This document shows positions 1-10,781 of a DNA stretch of 64,000 nucleotides, piece by piece. The notes under the pieces are model-generated. The model had not been told where the DNA came from. It was given only the letters and a program-made list of their open reading frames with translations, and did not search any database. Both the position numbers and the translations under genes were made by a program. The first letter of the stretch is position 1. Every line of letters starts with the position of its first letter. Origin of the DNA: Lasiosphaeria ovina (taxonomy: Eukaryota; Ascomycota; Sordariomycetes; Sordariales; Lasiosphaeriaceae); assembly GCA_033439765.1 (NCBI GenBank), contig JAULSN010000001.1:8804001-8868000 (forward strand). The letters run 5' to 3'.

Positions 1-658
1 GGAAGCTGACGGAGGCGCGAAGGAAGTCGCCGCAATCGAAGTAGGGTAGATGATCTTGAAGGAACTCGCGGCCCGAGGCGAACCCGTCTTGACACCGGTA
101 TTTAATTTTACCAGCAGGGTCTGCGGAGGTTGCACCTGGGTTGCCAACCAGCATTCGGAAGCCCCGGGGGAAAGCTGTGACATGGGTTCCTGGGGCATGC
201 TAATAAGTAAATGATCATGGTGTCAGACTTTGTTCATGGTCTTGAGGGCTCCTGGGCGGGCAACTGCACTGACATTGTTAAGGTAGTAAACACGGGTTTC
301 CTTCAGGGGGACCGAGGAGAAAGAGCCGTTAGAGAGCCGGGCCACGAGACTGGGCATCCAGTAGTTGGACTTGTTCTCCTGCACAATCATGGACGAGCAG
401 TGCGCATTTGCCTGGATGTTGGGGGAAAACGACTGGCTGAAGGTTGAAGCGCCAACCACAGTGTGCAGGTGACCACTAACAACCCCTGTTCCATTGAGTC
501 AGCGTTTCCGTCTCAATTTGGAAGTCGGTGCAGAATCGGCCATCACACGAACCTGGCTGGACGATGGGATCGAACCGCTCCTGAGCGATGTGCTGAGCCT
601 GAAGGAGAAAGGAGGCGCCGCCTCCGGCGAGGGAAGTGAGAAGATGGAAATATTTCAT
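1..658 (-). CDS. DUF1996 secreted protein, 5' part only (runs off left edge)
   Basis: Exons are 658-549, 475-274 and 199 to beyond 1; the two introns of 73-74 nt keep frame. The ATG at 658 opens a hydrophobic leader (MKYFHLLTSLAGG...) that looks like a signal peptide. It is followed by RFDPIVQPGSGHLHTVVG, the start of the DUF1996 fold (DPI-V-PG, then an H-H-V motif), later by KSNYWMPSL, by YYLNN and by AFPRGFRMLVGNPGA, which are hallmark DUF1996 segments. DUF1996 proteins are fungal secreted or wall-associated proteins of unclear biochemistry, often fused to a WSC domain; whether a WSC domain follows cannot be seen. The second exon continues in frame past the donor at 273 to a stop, so the intron is required. 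The family call is good; the function is not known. Confidence 0.8.
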
Positions 659-3272
659 TGCGACGCCGCGAGGGAAGGGCCCAGACTCAACAAGGAGAAC
701 GAGGAAAGTAAACGAGTGTGTTTCGGCAAAGACCGGACGAAGCTTGTGCAGTTCAGAACGAAGGTGAGTGAGCAATCAAGAAAAAAGAGGTAAAAAAGGA
801 AAAGCGAGCTTGTCATGGCACAGCAAACGAACCATAGGCAGACATCTCAGCTTCATATAACTAAATAAGATAAAGCTCTCGGGTGCCCATGATAGCTTAA
901 TTGAGCGATCTCGTAAGATCGGACCGTCCCACCGAGAGGTGGCGGGCTTATCTCATCTCAGCGAGGACGGTGCAGCTGCAAGGATTCGATCTGGAAGAAG
1001 CGTTGTTTGCTGCAGGCAGCTGAGTCACTGAGTAAGTTCATCGGTGTCCTGTTCCTGTGAGACGGCGGCACGCAGCTGCAGGAACGCAGTCCCTGCATAA
1101 GACTCCATCATTACATAGTACATGTCAAAACCCCCGGCCGGGTAGGCGGGGATGGAATTTTTTTTTGGGACGGCCTTCGCATCTCTGCGGCGCTGGGTGG
1201 GTGGGAGTAATATCTGATTAGTTGACCCCGTGTTCTGGCCTAGACTGGTGGTGCTTTAGGTTAGCATGGTGGTGTCGAGTGAGATGCTTCGCCGCCGACT
1301 AGAGAAGATGGGGTGTGGCGCGCACAGCTGCCTGGCTCAGGGCAGCCGCTTGATTTGGCGCGCCGTAAAGATTGTGTTTCACCTTCCATTTCCCCCAGCA
1401 GCCGCACCCGGGTTGGCAGAGGTGATTTGCGAATACTAATATCCCGACCTGGAGTACGATAAGTCACCTGGGAGAATTGCCTGACTGTTGAATCACGGCT
1501 GGATTGCTTGGCGTAAGATGCGTAGCGTCAGAACCGAGATTGTTAAGACGACTCGAAACAGCCGAGTCACTGTGAGTACCTAATGGAGAGGTAGGTAATC
1601 AAGCTTGCAACTGCCCGCCGCGTAAGGTTTAAGGTATGTACTTCGGGAGCTGCATGAAGCTGGGTCACGAAGTTAAAGCTGAGTCGGGCCAAGTGCGGCC
1701 TGCGCTGCGGGAGCTTTTTGCCATCCGGAGACGTTAGGGTTAGGGTCGATATACTTGCATGTGGAAGGCTCGCTGACTGCTTACTGCTTGACTGCTGGAC
1801 TGTATCCGTACTGTACGGAGTTCTCCGTACTGATACTTGTATCTGTGGTAAAAATGACAGAGAACTTCACACGCCGAGGACTACCACTGGACCAAAGTAC
1901 AGTGGAACAGCAGACTGGGTGGTAGATTAGTGACTGAGGTTATTGCCGGAAATTTCGAAGAGATTGGTTCGTGTTTCGTGTGAAGGGTCGTGCAAACACT
2001 TGCATCCATTTGTCCAAGGACGGAAAAGAACCTTAAGGGAGTTCGAAGCTGGTAGGTCGCTCCGTCTAACTCGCCCGTAGTCGCAACCCATAGGCGCTAA
2101 AACACTCGCCCGATCATTCCGGCCTGTGCGTTGGGTATTTACTCAGCGGGGAGCGGGGAACTGAGGTGCCCCCAAACCCGGATCCTGTCGCGGCGTGGCC
2201 CGTCCTCGGCCGGCCTCTTTGCGACCAAAGGGGATAACGTCACCTGGGCTGAAAAGATACTCGGCCAAAGACGATGAGACGATTGCTAGGTGGGATGGAT
2301 GGCCGCTAGTTGTCTGAAATTATCGTGTGGCGACGCTAGACAGCCCTGAAGGCGGGAGCTTGCAGGTCTGTTCAGCTGCAGCGCGCCCGTCTCGGCCCCA
2401 CCTTGGTTGGCTCCAAAACCTTGGAACTGACGAAGGCACAGCGACAACGGCGGAAGGAGTGCCGAGCTCGGCATCGAGTTGGACCGGTCCCTACTTTGCG
2501 ATTCGACAGGCCACACCCGCATCTCGCCCACGCATGTCAGACACGGAGAACAACGACGGGAGCCTCTCCGGCCTGGACCCGCGGGATCCAGTGGTACCTG
2601 AGGCACGCCCGCGTTGAGCCAAGCAGGTGGAGGGGGAAGTGCGGTGTGGGCGCGCATGCGGCGGGAGCGGGGACAGAAATCCCTGGTCAATGGCGAGCGA
2701 TGGGCAGCACCCCTACCAGCAACCTAACGAACAGCGTCGGTCAGCGACAGCCTCGTTGCTGGTCGCCCACCCACAGCATCCAATGTCATCCCATCGCCGC
2801 GTTTGACGTCTTTCGTCTTCTCCTGCGACGCGCGCGAGCATTCTCTTCTCTGCTATCCTTTGAGCATTATCGCACGCTAGCTCGATTGGAATGCCGAGCC
2901 TGTCTCTCGCCTTAATACCAAGAATATCTGCCATTTTTGTCTCTGTCGAAGGGCAGGCTAGGTTCCATTGGCTTGGGTTCCAACTGGTAAGAGGACGTCT
3001 CTTCTGTCTCTCCAATGCCTCAATTTCCGGCTTGTCCCGCACGCCGAAGAATCCTAGGCCCCTCGTAAATGCCTCTCCATGGCATGGCTGACAGTGCATA
3101 TGTTGTGCAGTTACGGCCTTTCGCATCGATTGCTCCGTAAGCCGGCTGGTTATGTGCTTTGCACGCAGGGATAGGGGTCGCCATCGTTCCTAAGCTCGGG
3201 TACCTAGCTGTCACCACCGCGGCACGGCGCTCCACTCGATCCTCTCCAGCTTCAGCTTCAGCTCCAGAAGCC
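659..3272. other. intergenic region without supported gene
   Basis: Both strands carry only short reading frames without recognisable motifs. Two perfect TTAGGG units lie at 1734-1745, too few to be a telomeric array. The last few hundred bases should hold the promoter of the AAA ATPase gene on the plus strand and the first bases that of the DUF1996 gene on the minus strand. Confidence 0.6.
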
Positions 3273-6102
3273 ATGCGACTTCCCCGCATCACGCGCCGGG
3301 GTGTTTCGGAAAAGGCATGGAAGCTCAGGTACAAGATCCGCACTGCGCTCAAGAAGTCGGACAAGACGCTGGCCGATTTTGCCTCGAGTTCGTCCCTCGG
3401 CAACCCCGGCGACGCAAAGGGCGCCGGCATAACGGGCACGCTTGCTGAGGGCAAAGACAAGACAGCCGCTGAAGATTCCAAGGATGCCAAAGACGCGGGA
3501 TTCGGCGCGACGCCCGCCGTCAAGACTCTCTACGAGCGGCGCAACTCGTCCGACTCGTCCATCGACTGGGTCGATTATCCCCCCAAGCAGATGAGCAAGA
3601 GTGCTGCCCGTGCCCAGGACCGCGTCGCGATCAAGCTTTACAAGGTGCGCGATAACGAGAAGCCCGTCGTTAGCGGCCGTTTTGCCCTCAAGACGTTCCG
3701 CATCGACGTCCAGAACCCCCAGCTCGTCGCCGCCCTGGCCGACATCCTGATCAAGGAGAACGAGCACCTCGAGCCGAGCGACACGGCCACGTTCCGCGAG
3801 CCGTTCCGCAGCCTGTTCTTCTGCTACGATGATATTGTCGCCAAGTATCGCGCTGTGACCGACGGCGACCAACTCAAGACCCACCTCCTGCTGCTGATAA
3901 AGGTGCTCGACGATGTCTTTAGCGAGCTGCGAGCCAAGCGTCGTGGTCTGCTGGCCAGCGGCCTGATATCGTATAAACTCGCCTGGACTCTCTTTCCAAA
4001 GGGGGCCGAAGTCATTAGCTGGGGCCGGGGCAACAATACCGAGCTTGTCCTCAAGATTGTCGACACCGTGTTTAAGCTGGTTCCGCCGCCGGCCCAAAAT
4101 GTCTTGGTCATCCGCTGCAAGGCCCTGCGCTTCAACGGCGAGGCCTTTGTTTGGCACGACATTGACCTGGAGATTGCTCCTTGGGAGGGCAACAAGCCCA
4201 TCACCGATCTTCCCTACTACCCCCTGAGTTTTATGCCAGATGCCGAGCAGACCAAGAAAAGGCTGGTCGAACGTGGCAAGAAGGTACTCGAATACCAGGG
4301 TCTGACATACTGCTTGTACTCGGGTATTGGCATCTATCACGAGGACAAGAGACTCGAGAAGCACAATGTGGGTGGACGGCTGCGTGCATTAGCTGGTAAC
4401 TCGATTCAGCCAACTAACAGCGTTGTCTAGGTCGACGGCAGGATCCTAATTGACGTCGTTGGGTTTAACAAACATCACTTGGCACAAGGCATTCGCGAGG
4501 GCAAGGATCCTGAGACGAGAAAGAACATGGTTCGCGGGACTGGTCGTCCAACACAGCCTCCAGGTACGTAGTGAGACCGCTCCCCTTGACGTCGATCGGC
4601 ACTGGTTTGTCTCTTCCCTTCGTCCAAGCAATTTCCTGGGCTTTGAGGTTTCACCGGGCCACTGCATTCGCTGACAGCAGCTATTGACAAACAAAAGATC
4701 GGAAAGCCCTGGAGAAGGCCAAGATCTCGAAGCGGCTCGATGCGAAAGAGCAGCAGAAAAACAAGGAGGCTATGTTGGAGCGAGAGAGCGACTTGGTTTT
4801 TATCTCGCCGCTGATTGATGGCTATGCGCTAAAAAACAAGCTATGGCGTTAGTTGACAGCCCCGGCAACGTTTCCAGTCTGTCCGCTTACATCAATTCCC
4901 AGTCTCGTTCTACGTCGAAGACATCAAGCCCATGGCTTGGAACGACGAAGCATTTGGCCACCTGGTCTACGACGAGCAACAAAAGGATCTTGTCCTCGCG
5001 TTTGTTGAGAACCACAATCGCTCAGCGCCGTTGTTGGGGGACGTGATAAGGGGCAAGGGTGAGGGTCTAATCGTCCTTCTCAGCGGGCCTCCCGGAACAG
5101 GGAAAACACTGATGGCTGAAGCCGGTACGTCTGACACCCTGCATTCCGCTGTCTTCCCCTGTTTTTTATCGGACTCTTCTGCATAGGAGCCCTGTCTTAC
5201 AAACCCGCGAAACAGTTGCCGACCGCACCCACCGGCCGCTGTTCTACCTACAGGCCGAGGACCTGGGCATCAACGCAGCAGCGCTGGGTTACAACGTGAA
5301 GCGCGTCTTCCAAATGGCGACGGAGTGGAACGCCGTGATCCTGCTTGACGAGGCTGACGTTTTTATGGCGGAGCGCGACCCACACGATATTGCACGCAAT
5401 GAACTCGTGTCCATCTTTTTGCGCGAACTTGAGTACTTCCGCGGCATCATCTTCCTAACCACCAACCTCTATCAGACCATCGACTCCGCCTTCCGCAGTC
5501 GCGTGAGCCTACATTTGCTCTTCAAGCCGCTGACCGTCGAGGCCCGCGAGTCAGTGTGGCGCAAGTTTCTAGACAGACTACCCTGGCCCGTGCGAGCAGA
5601 AGCACAAGGGGCAAAGGGGTCAGGTGAAGACAAGGAAGAGTACCAAAGTCAAGAGGACGTTGCCACTGCCACGAATGGGGTGAATGGCGAGACAGAAACG
5701 AAGGACTTCGCGGCAGCAGACGCCACTCCCGACTCAGCCAACACTCCAAGCTCGGCACCCGAAGCAACCAGCACCAGCAACGAGGATGGCAACAATACCA
5801 GTACCACGTCATCCACTAGCAACAATACAATCGCAAAGTCTGAACCGGAACCGGAACAGCACGATGTGGACGACGACATCCGCACAGCGGCCAGCTTCCT
5901 CTCGGAAGAAGACTTCCGCGAGCTGGCCGCGTGGCAGCTCAACGGGCGCGAGATCAAGAACGCCGTCAAGATGGTCAAGGCGTGGTGCGACGCCAAGGGC
6001 TACGAGCTGACGCTGGCCCGGCTCGAGAACGGGATCCGCGTCACGTCTCCACACGCCTCCAAGCTGATGCACGAGAACGACACGAGTCTGTACGACGACT
6101 GA
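3273..6102 (+). CDS. AAA family ATPase, fungal DUF7025-type
   Basis: Five exons (3273-4367, 4431-4563, 4698-4847, 4903-5124, 5216-6102) keep frame and give 828 residues. The first ATG in a good context is at 3273; the frame is open further upstream but has no ATG. The N-terminal half is the variable substrate-recognition region of the fungal DUF7025/AAA family, ending in the conserved FISPLIDGYALKNK and FYVEDIKPMAWNDEAF blocks. Walker A (GPPGTGKT) is near residues 521-528 and Walker B (ILLDEADVF) near 574-582; the FRSRVSLHL segment carries the arginine-finger region. The C-terminal lid has LNGREIKNAVK. Between the ATPase core and the lid sits an insert of roughly 100 residues rich in Glu, Ser, Thr and Asn. 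The protein is predicted to be a soluble ATP-driven remodeller; the substrate is unknown. Confidence 0.9.
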
Positions 6103-6862
6103 TGGACGACCCGTGTGACATGATGGAATGTTAAATGACTGCATGAATACACCGACGGAAACTGAGACGGACTGGAATATCGGTTTTGGACGAATTGCGG
6201 GGAGGAAAGAGGGCTGCATGACAATGAATTGGAAAAAGATACTCTGCATTTTAATCCAAGACAATTATATATCAACATTCGCTTAGCCAGCATTGCAGAG
6301 AGTGGCACATCCCCTCGATTGCACCTTTACTGACCAGCTAGAAGGATAAGTGTGTGTGGCCATATCACGTTTGTTCATTGACCCTCCCGAGCAGCAGGGC
6401 GCTTCTCTCTTAGTGACCACGTTAGTACTTTGGATCACATCGGGCCTGACTATTTGACCGGGATTTGCCTCTGGTATGAGGTTACCGAGTCCGAGTGGGG
6501 TTTTCCGGTTGAACTTGCTTGTCAAATGAACCATGCAGTCGGGAAACAATAATAGGAAGTTGACTGGTGTGGGAACAAACAGCTCGGAAACCTTTTTTGT
6601 TGAAGCTGTATTATTGATCATACTACTACTTCTACTAGGTATTACATGTGTGTTTGTTCAAGGTCCGCCCCCACACCACAAGCTTGTCCGTCATCCGCCC
6701 ATTGACTTGTCAAGTGCAGTCCGTCCCAAACCGGGCCGGGAGCAACTGCACTCGAGTCCTGACTCAAAGATCCTGGTCACCCACGCTCGCCATCATCATT
6801 ATTCCATACCCAATCTCGAAGAACCTCGCGAACGGGTAGTGAACCCATGTTAAACCAATACC
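6103..6862. other. convergent intergenic region
   Basis: This is the 3' side of two convergent genes. One plus-strand frame at 6533-6853 contains a leucine/isoleucine run, but it has no family motif and lies where two 3' UTRs should meet, so no gene is called. Confidence 0.5.
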
Positions 6863-8062
6863 TCACGCATTCCCGACGTTGAGACATCGGCACTTTGACC
6901 TGCAGTTGGCCATGCTCGATATCACGACGCCATTGACGCAAGTCGTCCCTCTGCCCAGGCACTTTCTGAATCTCCACTGCTTGTCGCAGTTGAAGTTGTA
7001 GGCGTTCACCTGCCTGGCGACTTTATTCTGCACGTTTGATGAGGCCGGGTGGGTTGGTGAGTTAACCTCGCCGATCTGAATATGAGGGGGCTCTACAATT
7101 GCTGCAGTGTCAATGGGGGGGGAGTTCTTCGCCGTGGCCGATGAGTAGTAATGGTTACGGCCCGGGTTGACTGGACTGGCGTCGTGGCTTGCACTGAGCA
7201 CTATCTGGTCCCTTTCTGCGATGACGGGGAGGTCAGCGGGGATGCACTCGCAGTTGTTGGCGCACCATTCGAACTGGGCTACGAGGACGCCGCTGTCCGA
7301 GCATGTTGTTTGGAGCCGCGAGCAGGGGAACGTCTCGCCGGGAGCACATTGGACCCGGTATGACGCGAGGCGGCCGCTGGCCCTGACTGTATCTGGGGCT
7401 GCTGGAGCGGCCGGAGTATTCTCGACCGCGCCAAAAGCAGGCGTGGCAGGAGGGTCCAGAACCGCCATTTGCACAGGGATGCCGTGATCAAGAAGTGGCA
7501 TGTTCTCTCCACCGGCGACAGGATTCGCGACTGCAACGCCAGGGGTGACGGCCATGATTATCTTGCGGCACACGCAGTGGCTTGAACACCAAGCATCGAC
7601 AATTTTCTGCGACATGAGCAGCTCTCCAATTGGGCTACATTTGATGCTCCGGCGCTTGCAGATGATCGTTGACCTATCCGTCTCGCAAAAGGGCTCCCAC
7701 TCCGCTACACCAAGAGCAGGCATGGCAGGAGAGTCCCGAATTGCCATCTGTACAGGGATGCCATGGCCAGGATGTGGCATGTCCTCTCCGCCGGCGATAT
7801 GATTGGTAACTGTAACGCCGGGGGTAACGGCCGCGGTGCTCTCGCGGCACACGCAGTGACGCTGACACCAAATATCGTGCGGCATGAGTCGTCCAGTTGG
7901 GCCACATGTGGTCCCCCGGCCCTCGCAGATGCCCGTTGACTTCTCCGTCCGGCAAAAGGGCTTCCACTCCGCCGCAGTCAGGTAACCGCCGGTTTTCGGA
8001 CTCGGAGGGTCGGCCCAAGCTCCAGTGGCGAGGCTGAGGATGCTGAGCCAAACCAGCGTCAT
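6863..8062 (-). CDS. secreted protein with four six-cysteine modules
   Basis: A single exon encodes 399 residues. The start MTLVWLSILSLATGAWADPP is a classic signal peptide with likely cleavage after about residue 17. The protein holds exactly 24 cysteines after the leader, in four modules (residues 37-72, 126-165, 239-273 and 359-393). Each follows C-x7/8-C-x6-C-x11-16-C-x3-C-x-C. The first two modules are preceded by a W-x-P-F-C motif, and the linkers that follow them are near copies (PGV-V-N--AGG--MP...HGIPVQMA), so a unit of 93 codons (279 bp) was duplicated. Linkers are rich in Ala and Pro, with no membrane anchor or GPI-like tail. I do not recognise the family. Regular disulfide-type spacing and secretion suggest an extracellular, perhaps effector-like or wall-binding, role (inference). 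Confidence 0.75.
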   Translation of the reverse strand: MTLVWLSILSLATGAWADPPSPKTGGYLTAAEWKPFCRTEKSTGICEGRGTTCGPTGRLMPHDIWCQRHCVCRESTAAVTPGVTVTNHIAGGEDMPHPGHGIPVQMAIRDSPAMPALGVAEWEPFCETDRSTIICKRRSIKCSPIGELLMSQKIVDAWCSSHCVCRKIIMAVTPGVAVANPVAGGENMPLLDHGIPVQMAVLDPPATPAFGAVENTPAAPAAPDTVRASGRLASYRVQCAPGETFPCSRLQTTCSDSGVLVAQFEWCANNCECIPADLPVIAERDQIVLSASHDASPVNPGRNHYYSSATAKNSPPIDTAAIVEPPHIQIGEVNSPTHPASSNVQNKVARQVNAYNFNCDKQWRFRKCLGRGTTCVNGVVISSMANCRSKCRCLNVGNA

Positions 8063-9328
8063 CGCGGATATGGAGAGCTGCTATGGCTTGTTAGCTGCGG
8101 TGCCGTGGATGTGGTGACTCGACCCACTGGGTGTGGAAGAGAAACATGGAAGCTGAGATAGTAAAGGCTAGGTAAAAGAACTTGGAAAGTACATACCATC
8201 GTTGCCCTTTCACGTTCGACGCGGCGCTTGCGACTGAAATCCCCACTAAGGCTGGTTGCTGATAGCTTGATCTGTCTCTGTACTCAAGTCACGATGCCAG
8301 TGTAGACCCGGCGGCTTGGCGGACGGGATGGAAGATGTGTGCCCCAAGTACGGGATGGATTGGTGCTGAGAGACAAATGGGATGATGTCCAATGGGGCGA
8401 GGTCGGCTGCGAGGGATGGATGGGAAAAGTAGTGATAGATGGAAGAGTGGAAGAGAAATTTGGATGCCGGGAGAGACTGAATACAGTTTTTTTCGTATCT
8501 CGCGTGCAAGCCGTCCTAGGCAAGTATTAACTAGGCATTTGCATTTTGAGGAAAGAGCGCGAGGCCCATAAATGGATGGCAATCCCATGAGGCAGGTGCT
8601 ATCCAGCTCGATACTCATCCTATTGAGGCTGGAGGGAGCTTGAAGTTTCTTGCTCATCCACTTCACTTTCGACAGCTTTCGACAGCAACGGTCCTTCCAG
8701 CTGAAAGTTCCAGACAGCGGTGCGCGTGACATGTGGTACAGTGTTTCTGTCAATTTGACAGCAACTGCCCGGCGACTGCGCAATGTCACCGTCTGGACCA
8801 TCGTTCCCTCCTTTAGCCATACTGGAAAATCGTGGTCGCAATGGCAACCTACCGCTGGGAATGGAGCCACGGCATAACTTCTTGTCTATGAGACTCTCAC
8901 GAACTAACGAGCAGCACCCAATCCTCGGCCTATCGGAAATGCACATGTCGTGGGTAGCACCTTCCCGCTCAGTGGTCTAACGAGCCGGTATTCCCTAAAA
9001 ATATTCTCTTCTTGGCGGCATGCAGGCCGGGACCGATTGTCAATGGACTACTGTACTAAGGTTTGGCAAAGAAAGACGATGGTCGCTGGCCCCAGGTTGA
9101 CGTTGACTGATGTTGGTTCAGCCGCCGACCGAGAGACATCCAGCCACTGCCCAAGGCACTTAGACACCGGAACAGTCTAATGTTGAATTACCTGCTACAA
9201 AAGTCTTCCCTTGTTGTTAATTAATGGGAATGTTGACTAAATAATTAGGTACACAGTGTCGCCAGCCACCTTCAATTCGAAGAGTCGTGCCACGGGTCGT
9301 CTCTCCGTCTCCGTTGATGACTCCGCCA
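8063..9328. other. intergenic region, nothing recognised
   Basis: It holds the presumed promoter of the cysteine-rich secreted gene. A 193-codon minus-strand frame at 8289-8870 has no recognisable motif and irregular composition. I see no gene or repeat here. Confidence 0.5.
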
Positions 9329-10285
9329 CTAGACCTTCTTCTTGACCATCAAGAGGGCGCCGGACACGCTCCCCTTCATCATTGTCGTGTCGGGATCCGC
9401 GCCAGCTTCACGGAGTGCGGACTCGATCTCATTCCTCATAATTCGCACGAGATCGCGCTCGGTGTCAACCGCGTCGGGGTGGGCCTCACGCCATCGAATG
9501 ACGGGGCTCGACGTGGCCAGAACTTTCTCCAGCGTGTTCAAGTCGACCGGTTTATCGTTGTCGTAGAAGGTGAAATTCACGACCTCACCTCCGTCAGACA
9601 GCCCGCCCGTGTTCCACTCTTTTCGCATGAAAGTGACCTGGTCGAACTCTGGCACGGGCTTTTCGAGTGTCCATGGCAACGGCAGGGCGGCGTACAGGTG
9701 GCGAGTGAGGAGGTTACCTGGCACGCGGTAGTCTTCGACGGAGTTGTCGAGCTTGTCGATGGCAGCCTGTATGGCTTGGTAGTTGGGCATCGACGGATCA
9801 ACGAGGACACCGCCGCTGGTCCAAAGTGCCACGCTGCCGCCTGGCTTGAGCATCCGGGCAGCCTGCGGCCAGAAGGCAGACATATCGAACCAATGAGCGG
9901 CCGTAGCAGCAGTGATCAGGTCAATGCTTCCCTCGGAGATAGGTGGCGAGAGTCGCGACCCTAGCTCTTCGGCCGTCGACACCTCGAAGCGGACTGGCTC
10001 GGAGGCCGAAGAGCTGTCGCCAAGGGACCGCGCCGTTGCGATCATCCCGTCGGATGGATCAATACCAATGGCTTGGCTGAAGTGTGCCGCCAGACTGCGC
10101 GTAGCCCTGCCGGGCCCGCAGCCGACGTCGAGAACCGTGTCAAACTTGCCCCCTGTTGACGTGTGGTAGTCGAGGACGATCGAATACAGCAGCGGGTGGT
10201 AGTCACGACGGGCTTGGGCATAGTTTTCGCCTTGTTTACGGTCAAAAGACCGAAAGGTAGGGTCTTCTGGTGCCTTGGTCGACAT
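9329..10285 (-). CDS. class I SAM-dependent methyltransferase (methyltransferase type 11, TMT1-like)
   Basis: This intronless gene encodes 318 residues. Motif I is VLDVGCGPGRATRSL (about residues 51-65), the acidic loop is IGIDPSD, and the post-motifs include DLITAATAAHWFD and ARMLKPGGSVALW. This arrangement is typical of fungal small-molecule methyltransferases related to yeast trans-aconitate methyltransferase Tmt1. The protein has no signal or membrane segment and should be cytosolic. The substrate cannot be told from sequence. It is transcribed divergently from the Zn2Cys6 regulator at 10782, separated by 496 bp, so the two may share a control region (inference). Start: ATG at 10285 gives the usual short N-terminus (TFRSFDRKQGENYAQAR). 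Confidence 0.88.
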   Translation of the reverse strand: MSTKAPEDPTFRSFDRKQGENYAQARRDYHPLLYSIVLDYHTSTGGKFDTVLDVGCGPGRATRSLAAHFSQAIGIDPSDGMIATARSLGDSSSASEPVRFEVSTAEELGSRLSPPISEGSIDLITAATAAHWFDMSAFWPQAARMLKPGGSVALWTSGGVLVDPSMPNYQAIQAAIDKLDNSVEDYRVPGNLLTRHLYAALPLPWTLEKPVPEFDQVTFMRKEWNTGGLSDGGEVVNFTFYDNDKPVDLNTLEKVLATSSPVIRWREAHPDAVDTERDLVRIMRNEIESALREAGADPDTTMMKGSVSGALLMVKKKV

Positions 10286-10781
10286 GGTGATTTGATAATG
10301 ATGAGATGCAGCTGACGATAAAAACTAGAATGTTGGATTGCAACTCTTGGGCGCTTGAACAAGACTTGATGCGACTGCGGGCTTCTTGAGTCTGGGGCAT
10401 CGCATTAAGAGAGGCCATTATGGCCCTTTTATGTCTGTTTGGGCGCCTGGAGCGCCGCGTCATCGGCATATCTTCCCCTTCGTCTTACGATTATAATCGC
10501 TAGGAAGCGATTCAAAGGGGTGGGCTCCCCCAAGGACATGGTTGCATCCGCCGCCTCGGTACCGGGCTCGCATTCGTCGCCTGTAACGGGCATAGCGCCA
10601 ATCCCGGCTAGACCACCTCATTGGACGGCCGTCGGCCAACGCTGCCTGCTCCGCACTGAAATGACGGCAAGTCTCGGGTTTCTGCACAAGATGGGAGACT
10701 TCCATGGTCTTTTGTCATCTGCCAGCTGCCAGAGACACCGCCCCCAGTACAATTCTTCCCGAGTATTAACACGACATTGCC
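10286..10781. promoter_or_regulatory. divergent intergenic region between methyltransferase and Zn2Cys6 regulator
   Basis: These 496 bp separate two outward-pointing genes and must contain both promoters. I cannot point to a convincing TATA box or to a defined CGG-pair operator, so the assignment rests on gene orientation only. Confidence 0.4.

Noticed and set aside
1734..1745. Two TTAGGG units in tandem (and CCCTAACCCTA near 55099-55109)
   Set aside because: Only about two units each; expected by chance or as tiny relics, and not evidence of a telomere.
3258..4364. 368-codon minus-strand frame
   Set aside because: It is antisense to exon 1 of the AAA ATPase and exists because of GC-rich codon third positions; it has no motif.
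6533..6853. Short frame with a Leu/Ile run that could be a membrane segment
   Set aside because: It lies in the shared 3' region of two convergent genes, has no conserved motif and no plausible promoter.
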